Shown piece after piece: positions 28,394 to 36,828 of a DNA stretch of 64,000 nt. Each line of letters starts with the position of its first letter. Positions within the stretch are counted from its first letter, which is position 1. A program made the translations under genes and the position numbers. The notes under the pieces were generated by a model. It made no database searches and was not told the DNA's origin. It worked only from the letters and a program-made list of their open reading frames with translations. Source of the stretch: Jeotgalibacillus campisalis (GTDB taxonomy: Bacteria; Bacillota; Bacilli; Bacillales; Jeotgalibacillaceae); NCBI RefSeq assembly GCF_000829515.1, contig NZ_JXRR01000014.1, positions 372,001 to 436,000 on the forward strand, written 5' to 3'.

Positions 28394-28881
28394 TTAGTAT
28401 AAAGCACCAGGTAATTAAAGTGGGGATTGGTGATTTAAAGACAGTGACAGCCCCTTCTAGAATCAGCACTGCGGGTCTGGGTTCTTGTGTAGCTGTCATA
28501 TTGTATCACCCATCTTTAAAAACAGCGGGCCTTATCCATATAATGCTTCCTGACTCTTCTCTTTCGAGGACGCAAAGCTATAATCCCGGGAAATTCGCAG
28601 ATACAGGGATAAAGGAACTGATTGAACGATTAGGCTTTCCGCCATCCCGCCTAAGAGCAAAAATAGCTGGCGGTGCTCAAATGTTTCAGTACGAGAGCTT
28701 TGAAGACACAATGAGAATTGGGCCAAGAAATATTGATGCTGTGCGAATCCAGCTTCAATTATTTCAAATTCCGATTACCGGTGAAGATGTCGGCGGTTGC
28801 AGCGGGAGAACCATAGAATTCGATCCGTCTTCTTGCAAGCTGTACATTCGCACAATAAAGGTTGGAGAAAGTATTATATAA
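28390..28881 (+). CDS. cheD: CheD, chemoreceptor glutamine deamidase
   Basis: Deamidates receptor glutamines and acts as CheC activator. Of 163 residues, the catalytic triad T27, C33 (GLGSCVAV) and H50 (HIMLP) is at the same positions as in the well-studied Thermotoga enzyme. The conserved KIAGGAQMF and GGCSGRTIEFDP segments follow. It is the last gene before a strong hairpin terminator, so this may be the effective end of the fla/che operon. Confidence 0.97.
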   Translation: MISIKHQVIKVGIGDLKTVTAPSRISTAGLGSCVAVILYHPSLKTAGLIHIMLPDSSLSRTQSYNPGKFADTGIKELIERLGFPPSRLRAKIAGGAQMFQYESFEDTMRIGPRNIDAVRIQLQLFQIPITGEDVGGCSGRTIEFDPSSCKLYIRTIKVGESII

Positions 28882-28929
28882 CATGAAAAAAGAACGGAAA
28901 TATTGATTGTTCTTTTTTCATGTTTTTTT
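28882..28929 (+). terminator. Strong hairpin terminator between cheD and sigD
   Basis: Perfect 14-bp stem (CATGAAAAAAGAAC 28882-28895; GTTCTTTTTTCATG 28909-28922), 13-base loop, then seven Ts (28923-28929). It begins right after the cheD stop. The A/T-rich half of the stem makes it less stable than a GC-rich one, but the arm length and U tract are typical of intrinsic terminators. As I recall, no comparable terminator separates cheD and sigD in B. subtilis. Confidence 0.85.
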
Positions 28930-28969
28930 CTTGTTTTCCATCTATAACCACCACAAAAAGACTATTTTT

Positions 28970-28978
28970 TGATATAAT
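28970..28978 (+). promoter_or_regulatory. Extended -10 sigma-A promoter candidate for sigD
   Basis: TG-A-TATAAT at 28970-28978: perfect -10 box with the TGn extension. No recognisable -35 box sits at the right distance (ACCACA at 28950). The start would lie about 30 bases before the sigD ATG, after the terminator, giving sigD a private transcript. Confidence 0.55.
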
Positions 28979-29016
28979 TAATCTTGAATATAAATACAAT
29001 TTAAAAGAGGAGTGCC

Positions 29017-29790
29017 ATGAGTCATTCAACTGTGAATCAAGAAAAGCACTATTGGAAATTATGGGCTTCTTCCAGAGATGCTCATGCTGGGGACATGCTC
29101 GTTCAGCGGTATATGCCGCTTGTGCAGTACCATGTTCAAAGAATAAGCAGCGGGCTGCCCAAAAACGTATCTAAAGATGATCTTAAGAGCTTAGGCTTAA
29201 TGGGTTTACTTGATGCACTTCAGAAATTCGATCCTGGAAGAGAATTAAAATTTGATACATACGCTTCTTTTCGTATAAAAGGCGCTATTATAGACGGATT
29301 AAGAAAAGAGGACTGGCTGCCAAGGTCCGTAAGAGAAAAAGCCAAAAAAATAGAAGCAAAAATAGAGGAGCTTGAACAAAAAAACCTGCGGAATGCTGAA
29401 CCGGAAGAAATTGCAGAAGCACTGGAAATGGACGTATCAGAGGTTTATCAGATAACACAAGAGCATCTATTCGCTAATGTTCTCTCTATGGATGAACAAT
29501 CATCCGACTATGAGGAAACAGAATCCCGCAAGTTTACCATTAAAGATACAAAGGGTCTCATGCCGGAAGAACAAGTTGTTAAAAATGAGTTAATAGAAGA
29601 TCTCTCAAACTTAATTACTCAACTGAATCCAAAAGAACAAATGGTTCTTAGCCTGTTTTATACAGAGGAACTTACTTTAACTGAAATCGGAGAAGTAATG
29701 AGCCTTTCCACGTCGAGAATTTCACAGATTCATTCAAAGTGCTTATTTAAACTTAAAAAATTACTATCTTCTGAATATACTCAAGTTTAA
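29017..29790 (+). CDS. sigD: SigD, flagellar and autolysin sigma factor (sigma-28 family)
   Basis: Alternative sigma factor for flagellin, motA/B, chemoreceptors and autolysins. The 257 residues fit the family (254 in B. subtilis). Region 2 includes DDLKSLGLMGLLDALQKFDP and FDTYASFRIKGAIIDGLR; region 4 includes LTLTEIGEVMSLSTSRISQI near the C-terminus. ATG follows GAGGAG. Unlike B. subtilis as I recall it, it is preceded by a terminator and a candidate promoter. The activity is expected to be held by FlgM, encoded elsewhere. Confidence 0.97.
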   Translation: MSHSTVNQEKHYWKLWASSRDAHAGDMLVQRYMPLVQYHVQRISSGLPKNVSKDDLKSLGLMGLLDALQKFDPGRELKFDTYASFRIKGAIIDGLRKEDWLPRSVREKAKKIEAKIEELEQKNLRNAEPEEIAEALEMDVSEVYQITQEHLFANVLSMDEQSSDYEETESRKFTIKDTKGLMPEEQVVKNELIEDLSNLITQLNPKEQMVLSLFYTEELTLTEIGEVMSLSTSRISQIHSKCLFKLKKLLSSEYTQV

Positions 29791-29905
29791 TGGGCCACAT
29801 AACCCCCAAAAGCAGCATATATTAGACATCAATTGTATGCAGCTGCAACTGTGTTGAATTTTGAAATTTAAAAAATAGATATGTACTGAGCGGAGAAAAG
29901 AGTAA

Positions 29906-29941
29906 ATGAAGTCCGACTTCTCTGTGCAAAGTTACTATTAA
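29906..29941 (+). other. Possible 11-codon leader ORF upstream of swrB
   Basis: MKSDFSVQSYY, preceded by a site nearly identical to the swrB ribosome binding site: the motif GCGGAGAAAA-GAGT-AAATGA occurs at 29890-29909 and again, slightly altered, at 30017-30040, where it ends at the swrB start. The ORF also contains the palindrome GAAGTC-C-GACTTC. Translation is unproven; it may be a duplicated leader or chance. Confidence 0.25.
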
Positions 29942-30036
29942 TGAGCAATCACAGCTTAAACACCACATCTCTAGTCAAGCACTAGCAAACCATACACCTA
30001 CTATAAAAGTGGATTCGCGGAGAAAAAGGAGTTTAA

Positions 30037-30567
30037 ATGATCATTTTTCTACTCATCTTATCAATACTATTTAATTTGATCGCATTTTTATCAATTTACC
30101 TATTATTCATGAGACAAAATAAACTAATTCATCAAGAAGAAAAACATAAAAAGACCTTAAATGATTTTGAAGAAACATTCACCAGCTATCTGGAGGAGCT
30201 TAAGGAAGACAATGAGAATTTTCTTTCTAAGTTTGAGCAGATTCAACAGTCTCCGCGTATTGAAAACATAGAATATGATACGGAAAAAACAACAGAAAAA
30301 AAGCAAGCAAACGCCGTGGTTGATAATGGTGTTATAGGGGGGCAGCGTGACGCTGTAAAAAAAGCTGCACGGGCTCTCGCTGCGAACCGTTATAAAAAAA
30401 AGCCTGTCCCGCATAATCAATTCGAGATAACTGAAGATGAGTCATATGAACAAAAAGTTTTCAGGTATAATAAGGAAGGTTTTTCAGCTGCGCAAATAGC
30501 GAAAAGATTGCATAAAGGTCAAACAGAAGTTGAGCTGATGTTAAAGTTCCGCAATAAATCGAATTAA
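30037..30567 (+). CDS. swrB: SwrB-like flagellar assembly activator (YlxL)
   Basis: In B. subtilis SwrB activates the basal-body export switch and is needed for swarming. This 176-residue protein has an N-terminal membrane anchor (about 2-24), a Glu/Lys-rich coiled coil (to ~70), a variable basic middle, and a C-terminal helical motif (GFSAAQIAKRLHKGQTEVEL and MLKF) that matches the end of SwrB. ATG is preceded by AAGGAG. The 246-base gap to sigD has no other gene, but it is not clear where its promoter is. Confidence 0.85.
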   Translation: MIIFLLILSILFNLIAFLSIYLLFMRQNKLIHQEEKHKKTLNDFEETFTSYLEELKEDNENFLSKFEQIQQSPRIENIEYDTEKTTEKKQANAVVDNGVIGGQRDAVKKAARALAANRYKKKPVPHNQFEITEDESYEQKVFRYNKEGFSAAQIAKRLHKGQTEVELMLKFRNKSN

Positions 30568-30571
30568 AACG

Positions 30572-30600
30572 TTGAAGCGGGTACGTCGATATGTTATAGT
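30572..30600 (+). promoter_or_regulatory. Promoter of rpsB with TATG-extended -10
   Basis: -35 TTGAAG (30572-30577), 17 bases, -10 TATAGT (30595-30600), with TATG just before the -10. Transcription would give a leader of about 115 bases before rpsB, containing short hairpins (GTGT/ACAC, CACG/CGTG) and possibly a site for S2 control, which I cannot show. Confidence 0.7.
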
Positions 30601-30719
30601 AATTAACGGTGTTAATACACACGCTTCGTGATTTAGCGATTGGTGCTGTCAGAGATGATAGTTTTCGTACTAAATATGATCGAGGCGGAGGAGAACAAAC
30701 CACAAGGAGGAAAAACACT

Positions 30720-31436
30720 ATGTCAGTAATTTCAATGAAACAACTGCTTGAAGCAGGTGTTCACTTCGGTCATCAAACTCGCCGTTGGAACCCAAAAATG
30801 AAGAAGTATATTTTCACGGAGCGTAATGGAATCTACATTATCGACCTTCAAAAGACGGTTAAAAAGGTAGAAGAAGCTTACAGATTCGTAAAAGAAGTTT
30901 CTGCTGATGGCGGAACGGTTCTTTTCGTAGGAACTAAAAAACAAGCGCAGGAATCTGTGCGCGATGAAGCCGGCCGTGCAGGTATGCATTATATTAACCA
31001 GCGCTGGTTAGGTGGAACGCTGACAAACTTTGGTACGATTCAGCTTCGTATTAATCGTTTGAAGAAAATCGAAAAAATGGAAGAAGACGGTACATTTGAA
31101 GTTCTTCCTAAAAAAGAAGTTGTTCAGCTTAAAAAAGAATATGATCGTCTTGTAAAATTCTTAGGCGGGATCAGAGATATGCAAAAGCTTCCAGATGCAT
31201 TATTCATCATTGATCCTCGTAAAGAACGTATTGCAGTTGCAGAAGCACGTAAATTGAACATTCCGATTGTCGGAATTGTTGATACAAACTGTGATCCGGA
31301 CGAAATCGATTATGTAATTCCTGCAAATGACGATGCAATCCGCGCTGTTAAGCTTCTTACTTCAAAAATGGCTGATGCGATTCTTGAATCAAAACAGGTA
31401 GAAGAAGAAGAGGAAGAAGCAGTAGCTGCTGAGTAA
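30720..31436 (+). CDS. rpsB: Ribosomal protein S2
   Basis: Small-subunit protein S2. ATG 30720 with AAGGAGG nine bases upstream gives 238 residues (B. subtilis 246); longer in-frame reading into the leader is not supported. It begins [20 protein letters not shown], with the family sequence [12 protein letters not shown] and RWLGGTLTN. The acidic tail ([12 protein letters not shown]) is common in Bacillales S2. Followed by a terminator and then tsf, a conserved pair. Confidence 0.98.
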   Translation: MSVISMKQLLEAGVHFGHQTRRWNPKMKKYIFTERNGIYIIDLQKTVKKVEEAYRFVKEVSADGGTVLFVGTKKQAQESVRDEAGRAGMHYINQRWLGGTLTNFGTIQLRINRLKKIEKMEEDGTFEVLPKKEVVQLKKEYDRLVKFLGGIRDMQKLPDALFIIDPRKERIAVAEARKLNIPIVGIVDTNCDPDEIDYVIPANDDAIRAVKLLTSKMADAILESKQVEEEEEEAVAAE

Positions 31437-31445
31437 TGCATAAAT

Positions 31446-31487
31446 CAAAAAGGTGATAAGCGGGATCGTCCCTTATCACCTTTTTTA
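31446..31487 (+). terminator. Terminator/attenuator between rpsB and tsf
   Basis: Left arm AAAAGGTGATAA pairs with TTATCACCTTTT, with inner GGGA/TCCC and a small bulge; six Ts follow the arm. It can reduce tsf readthrough from the strong rpsB promoter. No clear promoter was seen between this hairpin and tsf, so tsf is presumably fed by readthrough. Confidence 0.85.
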
Positions 31488-31528
31488 AAGCAATAAAAAA
31501 TCCGCATTGTAAATAAGGAGGAATTTCT

Positions 31529-32410
31529 GTGGCAATTACAGCACAAATGGTAAAAGAACTTCGCGAAAAAACTGGAGCAGGCATGATGGACTGCAAAAAA
31601 GCATTGCAGGAAACGAATGGTGATATGGACCAGGCGATTGATTTTCTTCGTGAAAAAGGAATTGCAAAAGCCGCGAAAAAAGCTGACCGTATTGCAGCTG
31701 AGGGCTCTACTTTCATCATGAGCGAAGGCAATAAAGCGGTTATTTTAGAAGTTAATGCAGAGACGGACTTCGTTGCTAAAAACGAAGGATTCCAGGTGTT
31801 GGTTAAAGAACTTGCAAGCCATCTTCTCTCAACGGAGCCTCAAACACTTGAAGATGCTTTGGCTTCAACAATGGGTAATGGCTCAACAGTTAACGACCAC
31901 ATTACTGGTGCAATGGGTAAAATCGGGGAAAAGATCACTCTTCGCCGCTTTGCGATCCGCACGAAAGATGATAACGCATCATTTGGCGAGTACCTGCACA
32001 TGGGTGGAAGAATCGGAGTTCTTGCTGTTCTTGAAGGCACAACCGATGCTCAAGCTGCTAAAGATGTAGCAATGCATGCTGCTGCTCTAAACCCGAAATA
32101 TGTATCACGTGATCAGGTATCACAAGAAGAAGCTGATAAAGAGCGTGAAGTTCTTACAAAGCAGGCTCTTGAAGAAGGCAAGCCGGAAAATATCGTAGCT
32201 AAAATGGTTGAAGGACGTCTTGGGAAATATTTTGAGGAAATTTGTATCTTAGATCAGCCGTTTGTTAAAGACCCTGATCAAAAAGTACGTCAGTTCCTTG
32301 AAACGAAGAACGCTACTTTAACTGACTTTGTTCGTTATGAAGTTGGAGAAGGTATTGAGAAGCGTCAAGACAACTTTGCTGACGAAGTAATGAGTCAAGT
32401 GAAAAAATAA
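31529..32410 (+). CDS. tsf: Elongation factor Ts
   Basis: Nucleotide exchange factor for EF-Tu. It has 293 residues as in B. subtilis. The start is GTG 31529 with AAGGAGG upstream. The conserved [21 protein letters not shown]-terminal domain and the EF-Tu-contacting [11 protein letters not shown] motif near residues 74-84 are visible. The rpsB-tsf-pyrH-frr order is conserved. Confidence 0.98.
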   Translation: MAITAQMVKELREKTGAGMMDCKKALQETNGDMDQAIDFLREKGIAKAAKKADRIAAEGSTFIMSEGNKAVILEVNAETDFVAKNEGFQVLVKELASHLLSTEPQTLEDALASTMGNGSTVNDHITGAMGKIGEKITLRRFAIRTKDDNASFGEYLHMGGRIGVLAVLEGTTDAQAAKDVAMHAAALNPKYVSRDQVSQEEADKEREVLTKQALEEGKPENIVAKMVEGRLGKYFEEICILDQPFVKDPDQKVRQFLETKNATLTDFVRYEVGEGIEKRQDNFADEVMSQVKK

Positions 32411-32439
32411 TAAAGGCACCATTTTTGGGTGTTGATAAT

Positions 32440-32467
32440 GGGGGACACTTAGTGTTCCCTATTTTTT
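32440..32467 (+). terminator. Terminator candidate between tsf and pyrH
   Basis: Stem GGGGACAC (32441-32448)/GTGTTCCC (32452-32459), one G-T pair, TTA loop, followed by TATTTTTT. With the hairpins after rpsB and frr it makes a three-step transcript-reduction series. Confidence 0.7.
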
Positions 32468-32496
32468 GGAGAAAATGAACCATAAGGGAGGATCCT

Positions 32497-33222
32497 ATGA
32501 GTAAATCAAGATATAATCGAGTGGTATTAAAATTAAGCGGTGAAGCCTTAGCAGGTGACACTGGATTCGGCATTCATCCGCCAATTATTAAATCGGTTGC
32601 TGAACAAGTGAAAGAATTAGCTGATCTTGGCGTTGAAGTAGCCGTTGTAGTAGGCGGAGGAAACATTTGGAGAGGCAAAATCGGCAGTGAAATGGGAATG
32701 GACCGCGCCTCAGCTGATTATATGGGAATGCTTGCCACAGTCATGAATTCTTTAGCTCTTCAAGACAGTCTTGAAAATTTAGGGGTTCAAACACGTGTGC
32801 AATCATCCATAGAAATGCGACAAGTAGCAGAGCCGTATATTAGAAGAAAAGCCATTCGACATCTTGAAAAAAAACGAGTTGTTATCTTTGCAGCCGGAAC
32901 AGGAAATCCTTATTTTTCTACAGACACGACCGCAGCTTTGCGGGCGGCAGAGATCGAAGCCGAAGTGATTCTGATGGCTAAGAATAATGTGGATGGTGTT
33001 TATTCAGCAGATCCGAAGTTGGATTCAACAGCTGTAAAATATCAAGAATTAACTTTCCTGGATGTTATAAAAGATGGGTTGGCCGTTATGGATTCAACCG
33101 CTTCATCTTTATGTATGGACAATGATATCCCACTCATAGTATTCTCAATAATGGAGAATGGTAATATTAAACGAGCTGCATTGGGAGAACCAATCGGTAC
33201 TATCGTTAGGGGGAAAAACTAA
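32497..33222 (+). CDS. pyrH: UMP kinase
   Basis: Converts UMP and ATP to UDP in pyrimidine nucleotide synthesis. The 241-residue hexameric amino-acid-kinase fold enzyme shows [11 protein letters not shown] near the start, [11 protein letters not shown] near residue 48-58, and [19 protein letters not shown] near 131-149. ATG follows AAGGGAGG. Its stop overlaps the frr start by one base. Confidence 0.98.
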   Translation: MSKSRYNRVVLKLSGEALAGDTGFGIHPPIIKSVAEQVKELADLGVEVAVVVGGGNIWRGKIGSEMGMDRASADYMGMLATVMNSLALQDSLENLGVQTRVQSSIEMRQVAEPYIRRKAIRHLEKKRVVIFAAGTGNPYFSTDTTAALRAAEIEAEVILMAKNNVDGVYSADPKLDSTAVKYQELTFLDVIKDGLAVMDSTASSLCMDNDIPLIVFSIMENGNIKRAALGEPIGTIVRGKN

Positions 33223-33779
33223 TGACTACACAAATAATTTCGCAGACAAAAGAAAAAATGGAAAAAGCAGTTCAAGCTTACTCACGTGAATTGGCGTCCA
33301 TTCGTGCAGGACGGGCAAGTGCATCTTTACTGGACAAAATTACAGTAGATTATTACGGAGCTCCTACACCTGTGAATCAGCTTGCTTCTATTACAGTACC
33401 TGAAGCACGTCTGTTACAGATCACTCCTTATGATAAAACATCGTTGGGAGAAATTGAAAAAGCAATTCAAAAGTCTGATCTGGGCTTAAATCCTTCCAAT
33501 GATGGTTCTTTGATTCGTATTACGATTCCAGCATTAACTGAAGAGCGCCGCCGGGATCTTGCCAAACAGGTAAAGCGTGAAGCAGAGGATGCTAAGGTAG
33601 CCATCCGCAACATTCGCCGTGATTCAAACGATGACCTTAAGAAAAGTGAAAAAACGGGTGATATTACAGAGGATGACCTTCGCGGCTACAATGAAGATGT
33701 CCAGGATATGACCAATAATCATATTGAAAAAATAGATGATTTGGCAAAAGCTAAAGAAAAAGAAATTATGGATGTATAA
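33222..33779 (+). CDS. frr: Ribosome recycling factor
   Basis: Splits post-termination ribosomes with EF-G. 185 residues with the typical N- and C-terminal long-helix domain and short beta domain: [34 protein letters not shown], and [19 protein letters not shown]. The start overlaps the pyrH stop (TAATG). A terminator follows at 33837. Confidence 0.98.
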   Translation: MTTQIISQTKEKMEKAVQAYSRELASIRAGRASASLLDKITVDYYGAPTPVNQLASITVPEARLLQITPYDKTSLGEIEKAIQKSDLGLNPSNDGSLIRITIPALTEERRRDLAKQVKREAEDAKVAIRNIRRDSNDDLKKSEKTGDITEDDLRGYNEDVQDMTNNHIEKIDDLAKAKEKEIMDV

Positions 33780-33836
33780 GTCTTTTTCTAGCTTTTAAAA
33801 AATTCTCTGAAGATTTATCGTAGGATAACGAACAAG

Positions 33837-33862
33837 ACCCTCTACTTGCTAGGGGGTTTTCT
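33837..33862 (+). terminator. Terminator after frr
   Basis: Stem ACCCTCTA/TAGGGGGT (8 bp, one T-G pair) with loop CTTGC and a following TTTTCTTCATTTTT run. It ends the rpsB-tsf-pyrH-frr unit. Confidence 0.8.
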
Positions 33863-33952
33863 TCATTTTTGCACTAAAAGATTCCTGATAGTAAAATAGA
33901 CAGGAATCAGTTTCATGTTTTTTAGCAGAGTGAACATTTCTGCAGAAAAATT

Positions 33953-33961
33953 TGATATGAT
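33953..33961 (+). promoter_or_regulatory. Extended -10 promoter candidate for uppS
   Basis: TG-A-TATGAT at 33953-33961, 45 bases before uppS; no matching -35 box. It follows the frr terminator, which supports a new transcript for uppS-cdsA-dxr. Confidence 0.45.
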
Positions 33962-34005
33962 AAGAAAAGCATGTAGTTATGCAATTACTGTATGGGGGAT
34001 GTACA

Positions 34006-34797
34006 ATGCTCGATAAAATGAAATTATGGAAGTCCACGAAAGAGCCGGACACCCTTGATGATCGCATTATAGAATGTATGAAGTATCAAATTCCGAACCA
34101 TATTGCTATTATCATGGATGGAAATGGGAGATGGGCAAATAAGCGCGCGATGCCAAGGGTTGCCGGACATCATGAAGGCATGAAAGCAGTACGTCCCATC
34201 ACACGGCTTGCGAGCAGAATGGGAGTTAATGCATTAACACTTTATGCATTTTCAACTGAAAACTGGATTCGCCCTAAATTAGAGGTGGATTATTTAATGA
34301 AACTGCCTGAAGAGTTCCTTGGGACTTTTCTGCCTGAATTAATTGAAGAAAATGTTCAGGTTCAGATGATGGGGGAACGCTCACAAATTCCTGCCCACAC
34401 GTTGAAAGCAGTTGAAAAAGCAGTTAAGGAAACAGAACATAATAACGGAATGGTTTTGAACTTTGCCTTAAACTATGGCAGCAGATCTGAAATCCTTACT
34501 GCTGTTAGATCATTAGCTGAACAAGTACAAGAAGGAAAACTGCATTCACACGAAATTGATGATGCCATTTTTTCATCGCATTTAATGACAAGCCATTTGA
34601 GTGATCCGGATCTTCTGATTCGTACAAGTGGGGAAATCCGATTGAGTAACTTTATGCTTTGGCAGCTAGCTTATGCAGAGTTTTGGTTTACAGATGTTTT
34701 GTGGCCGGATTTCAGTGATGTACATCTAATTGAAGCGATTGAAGGCTTTCAAAAGCGTTCAAGAAGATATGGTGGATTAAAAAGCGAGGAATCTTAG
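34006..34797 (+). CDS. uppS: Undecaprenyl diphosphate synthase
   Basis: cis-Prenyltransferase that makes the lipid carrier for peptidoglycan and teichoic acid. ATG 34006 gives 263 residues, with GGGGGAT five bases upstream. The catalytic D38 lies in HIAIIMDGNGRWA. Other family motifs are LYAFSTENWIRP and the C-terminal IRTSGEIRLSNFMLWQ. The N-terminal ~28 residues are more variable. Zero-base junction with cdsA. Confidence 0.98.
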   Translation: MLDKMKLWKSTKEPDTLDDRIIECMKYQIPNHIAIIMDGNGRWANKRAMPRVAGHHEGMKAVRPITRLASRMGVNALTLYAFSTENWIRPKLEVDYLMKLPEEFLGTFLPELIEENVQVQMMGERSQIPAHTLKAVEKAVKETEHNNGMVLNFALNYGSRSEILTAVRSLAEQVQEGKLHSHEIDDAIFSSHLMTSHLSDPDLLIRTSGEIRLSNFMLWQLAYAEFWFTDVLWPDFSDVHLIEAIEGFQKRSRRYGGLKSEES

Positions 34798-35586
34798 ATG
34801 AAGCAAAGATTAATTACTGGGATAATTGCGGCAGCGTTATTTATCCCAATTGTTTGGATAGGCGGATTAATTTTTATACTTGGTACATATGTTATTGCCT
34901 CGATTGCTCTTTATGAAATTTTAAAGATGAGGTCTATCGATATACTTTCTATTCCGGGTGTGATTTCAACGGCAACATTGTGGATTTTTCTTCTTCCCAA
35001 TGAATATTATGATATTTTAAACCAGCTTGACTACACGAAAATAGAGTCTGCATTATTATCAGTGCTCTTGTTGCTGATATACACTGTCATGAAGAAAAAC
35101 CGTTTCACATTCGATGATGCTGCTTTCTCTATATTTGCCATGCTGTATGTGGGAATCGGGTTTTATTATTTTCTGGTAGCAAGAGAAGCTGATATATTTT
35201 GGGTTTTATATGCATTGCTAATTATTTGGACCACCGATTCAGGTGCTTATTTTATAGGTAAAGCCATTGGGAAAAGAAAATTGTGGCCGGATATAAGCCC
35301 TAATAAAACAGTAGAGGGTTTTATAGGAGGTATTTTTTCTGCCATCGCTGTCGCAGTGATTTTCGTTCTTCTAGCTCCATTGGAAGTGAATATGTGGTAT
35401 TTAATGTTTGCAACCGTCATTTTATCTGCTATGGGACAAATTGGCGACCTGGTAGAATCAGCTTTAAAACGTCATTACGGAGTTAAAGATTCAGGAAGGA
35501 TATTGCCTGGGCATGGAGGCTTATTGGATCGATTTGACAGCCTGTTATTTGTGCTTCCGCTTATGAATATTCTTCAGTTAATTTAG
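34798..35586 (+). CDS. cdsA: Phosphatidate cytidylyltransferase (CDP-diglyceride synthase)
   Basis: Makes CDP-diacylglycerol from CTP and phosphatidate for phospholipid synthesis. The 262-residue membrane enzyme has about eight hydrophobic segments and the C-terminal signature ([18 protein letters not shown] then [12 protein letters not shown]). The ATG directly follows the uppS stop, so the pair is probably coupled. Confidence 0.97.
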   Translation: MKQRLITGIIAAALFIPIVWIGGLIFILGTYVIASIALYEILKMRSIDILSIPGVISTATLWIFLLPNEYYDILNQLDYTKIESALLSVLLLLIYTVMKKNRFTFDDAAFSIFAMLYVGIGFYYFLVAREADIFWVLYALLIIWTTDSGAYFIGKAIGKRKLWPDISPNKTVEGFIGGIFSAIAVAVIFVLLAPLEVNMWYLMFATVILSAMGQIGDLVESALKRHYGVKDSGRILPGHGGLLDRFDSLLFVLPLMNILQLI

Positions 35587-35600
35587 TCAGGGGGATCATT

Positions 35601-36746
35601 TTGAGAAGAAAAATCAGTTTAATGGGTGCTTCAGGATCAATCGGAAAACAGACCATTGAGGTCATCCGTGAACATCGTGACAGTTTCGAGCTCACTGCGT
35701 TTTCTGTGGGTGGAAATATTGATATGGCGCGTCAGCTGGTGAAGGAATTTCATCCAGATCTTATATCTGTCCAACATAAACAGGATGCTGAAAAACTGCA
35801 GACGGAATTATCTGCTAAAGTTTTATGGGGAATGGAAGGTCTGATAGAAGTAGCTACTCACGAGCAGACTGATATTCTTGTTAATGCGGTGCTTGGCAGT
35901 GTTGGGTTAGAGCCCACATTAAAAGCAATAGAAGCAAAAAAAACAATTGCCATAGCCAATAAAGAAACACTGGTTACTGCCGGTCGGATTGTCATGGATG
36001 CGGCTAAAGAACATAATGTAATAATGCTTCCGGTTGATAGTGAGCATTCAGCGATATTTCAAGCTCTTCAGGGCGAAAATAGAAAGAATATTGATCGACT
36101 TATTATCACGGCTTCAGGCGGCAGCTTCAGGGATAAAAACAGAGAGCAGCTGAAAGAGGTGTCTGTTAAGGATGCTTTAAACCATCCTAACTGGACGATG
36201 GGGGCAAAAATCACCATTGATTCAGCCACGATGATGAATAAGGGGCTTGAGGTGATCGAAGCGCACTGGCTGTTTGATCTGCCATATGAAAAAATTGATG
36301 TACTTCTGCACAGAGAAAGCATTATTCATTCCATGGTGGAGTTCCGTGACAGTTCTGTAATGGCTCAACTCGGATCACCAGACATGAGGGTTCCTATTCA
36401 ATACGCTTTATCCTATCCGGATAGATTAGAAATGAAGAATGCTCAAAGGCTCAGACTAGAAGATGCAGGAAAACTTCATTTTGAAAAAATGGACTTTGAA
36501 AGATACCGTTGTCTGGCACTTGCTTACGAAGCCGGACGAAAGGGTGGAACATTGCCAGCTGTTATGAATGCAGCGAATGAAGCAGCAGTTTCACTTTTTA
36601 TAAATGGAAAAATCACTTTTCTTCAAATTGAAGAAGTAATTGAAAACGCAATGAGTAATCATGAAATTCTTCACTCTCCCAACCTCGCAGCCATTCTCGA
36701 AACGGACAAGGAGACACGTTCACGAATTTTTTCGTTTTACCGTTAG
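35601..36746 (+). CDS. dxr: 1-deoxy-D-xylulose 5-phosphate reductoisomerase
   Basis: Second step of the MEP isoprenoid pathway, forming 2-C-methyl-D-erythritol 4-phosphate with NADPH. The 381 residues start at TTG 35601 (AGGGGGAT upstream) with the NADP motif [10 protein letters not shown] near residues 8-17. Catalytic-region motifs include [10 protein letters not shown] and the flexible loop [16 protein letters not shown] with [15 protein letters not shown]. UppS and Dxr both belong to isoprenoid synthesis. Confidence 0.98.
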   Translation: MRRKISLMGASGSIGKQTIEVIREHRDSFELTAFSVGGNIDMARQLVKEFHPDLISVQHKQDAEKLQTELSAKVLWGMEGLIEVATHEQTDILVNAVLGSVGLEPTLKAIEAKKTIAIANKETLVTAGRIVMDAAKEHNVIMLPVDSEHSAIFQALQGENRKNIDRLIITASGGSFRDKNREQLKEVSVKDALNHPNWTMGAKITIDSATMMNKGLEVIEAHWLFDLPYEKIDVLLHRESIIHSMVEFRDSSVMAQLGSPDMRVPIQYALSYPDRLEMKNAQRLRLEDAGKLHFEKMDFERYRCLALAYEAGRKGGTLPAVMNAANEAAVSLFINGKITFLQIEEVIENAMSNHEILHSPNLAAILETDKETRSRIFSFYR

Positions 36747-36749
36747 GAA

Positions 36750-36781
36750 AGCTATCCCGCTTTTTTCGAACGTGCTACAAT
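36750..36781 (+). promoter_or_regulatory. Weak terminator and extended -10 promoter candidate between dxr and rasP
   Basis: A small hairpin AAAGC-TATCCC-GCTTT is followed by Ts just past the dxr stop. Then TG-C-TACAAT (36773-36781) may serve as extended -10 for rasP. No good -35. Both weak. Confidence 0.35.
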
Positions 36782-36828
36782 AAGTTAAGGTTTTTAATCA
36801 GTAATTATAAAAGAAGGTGGTTGTGACG

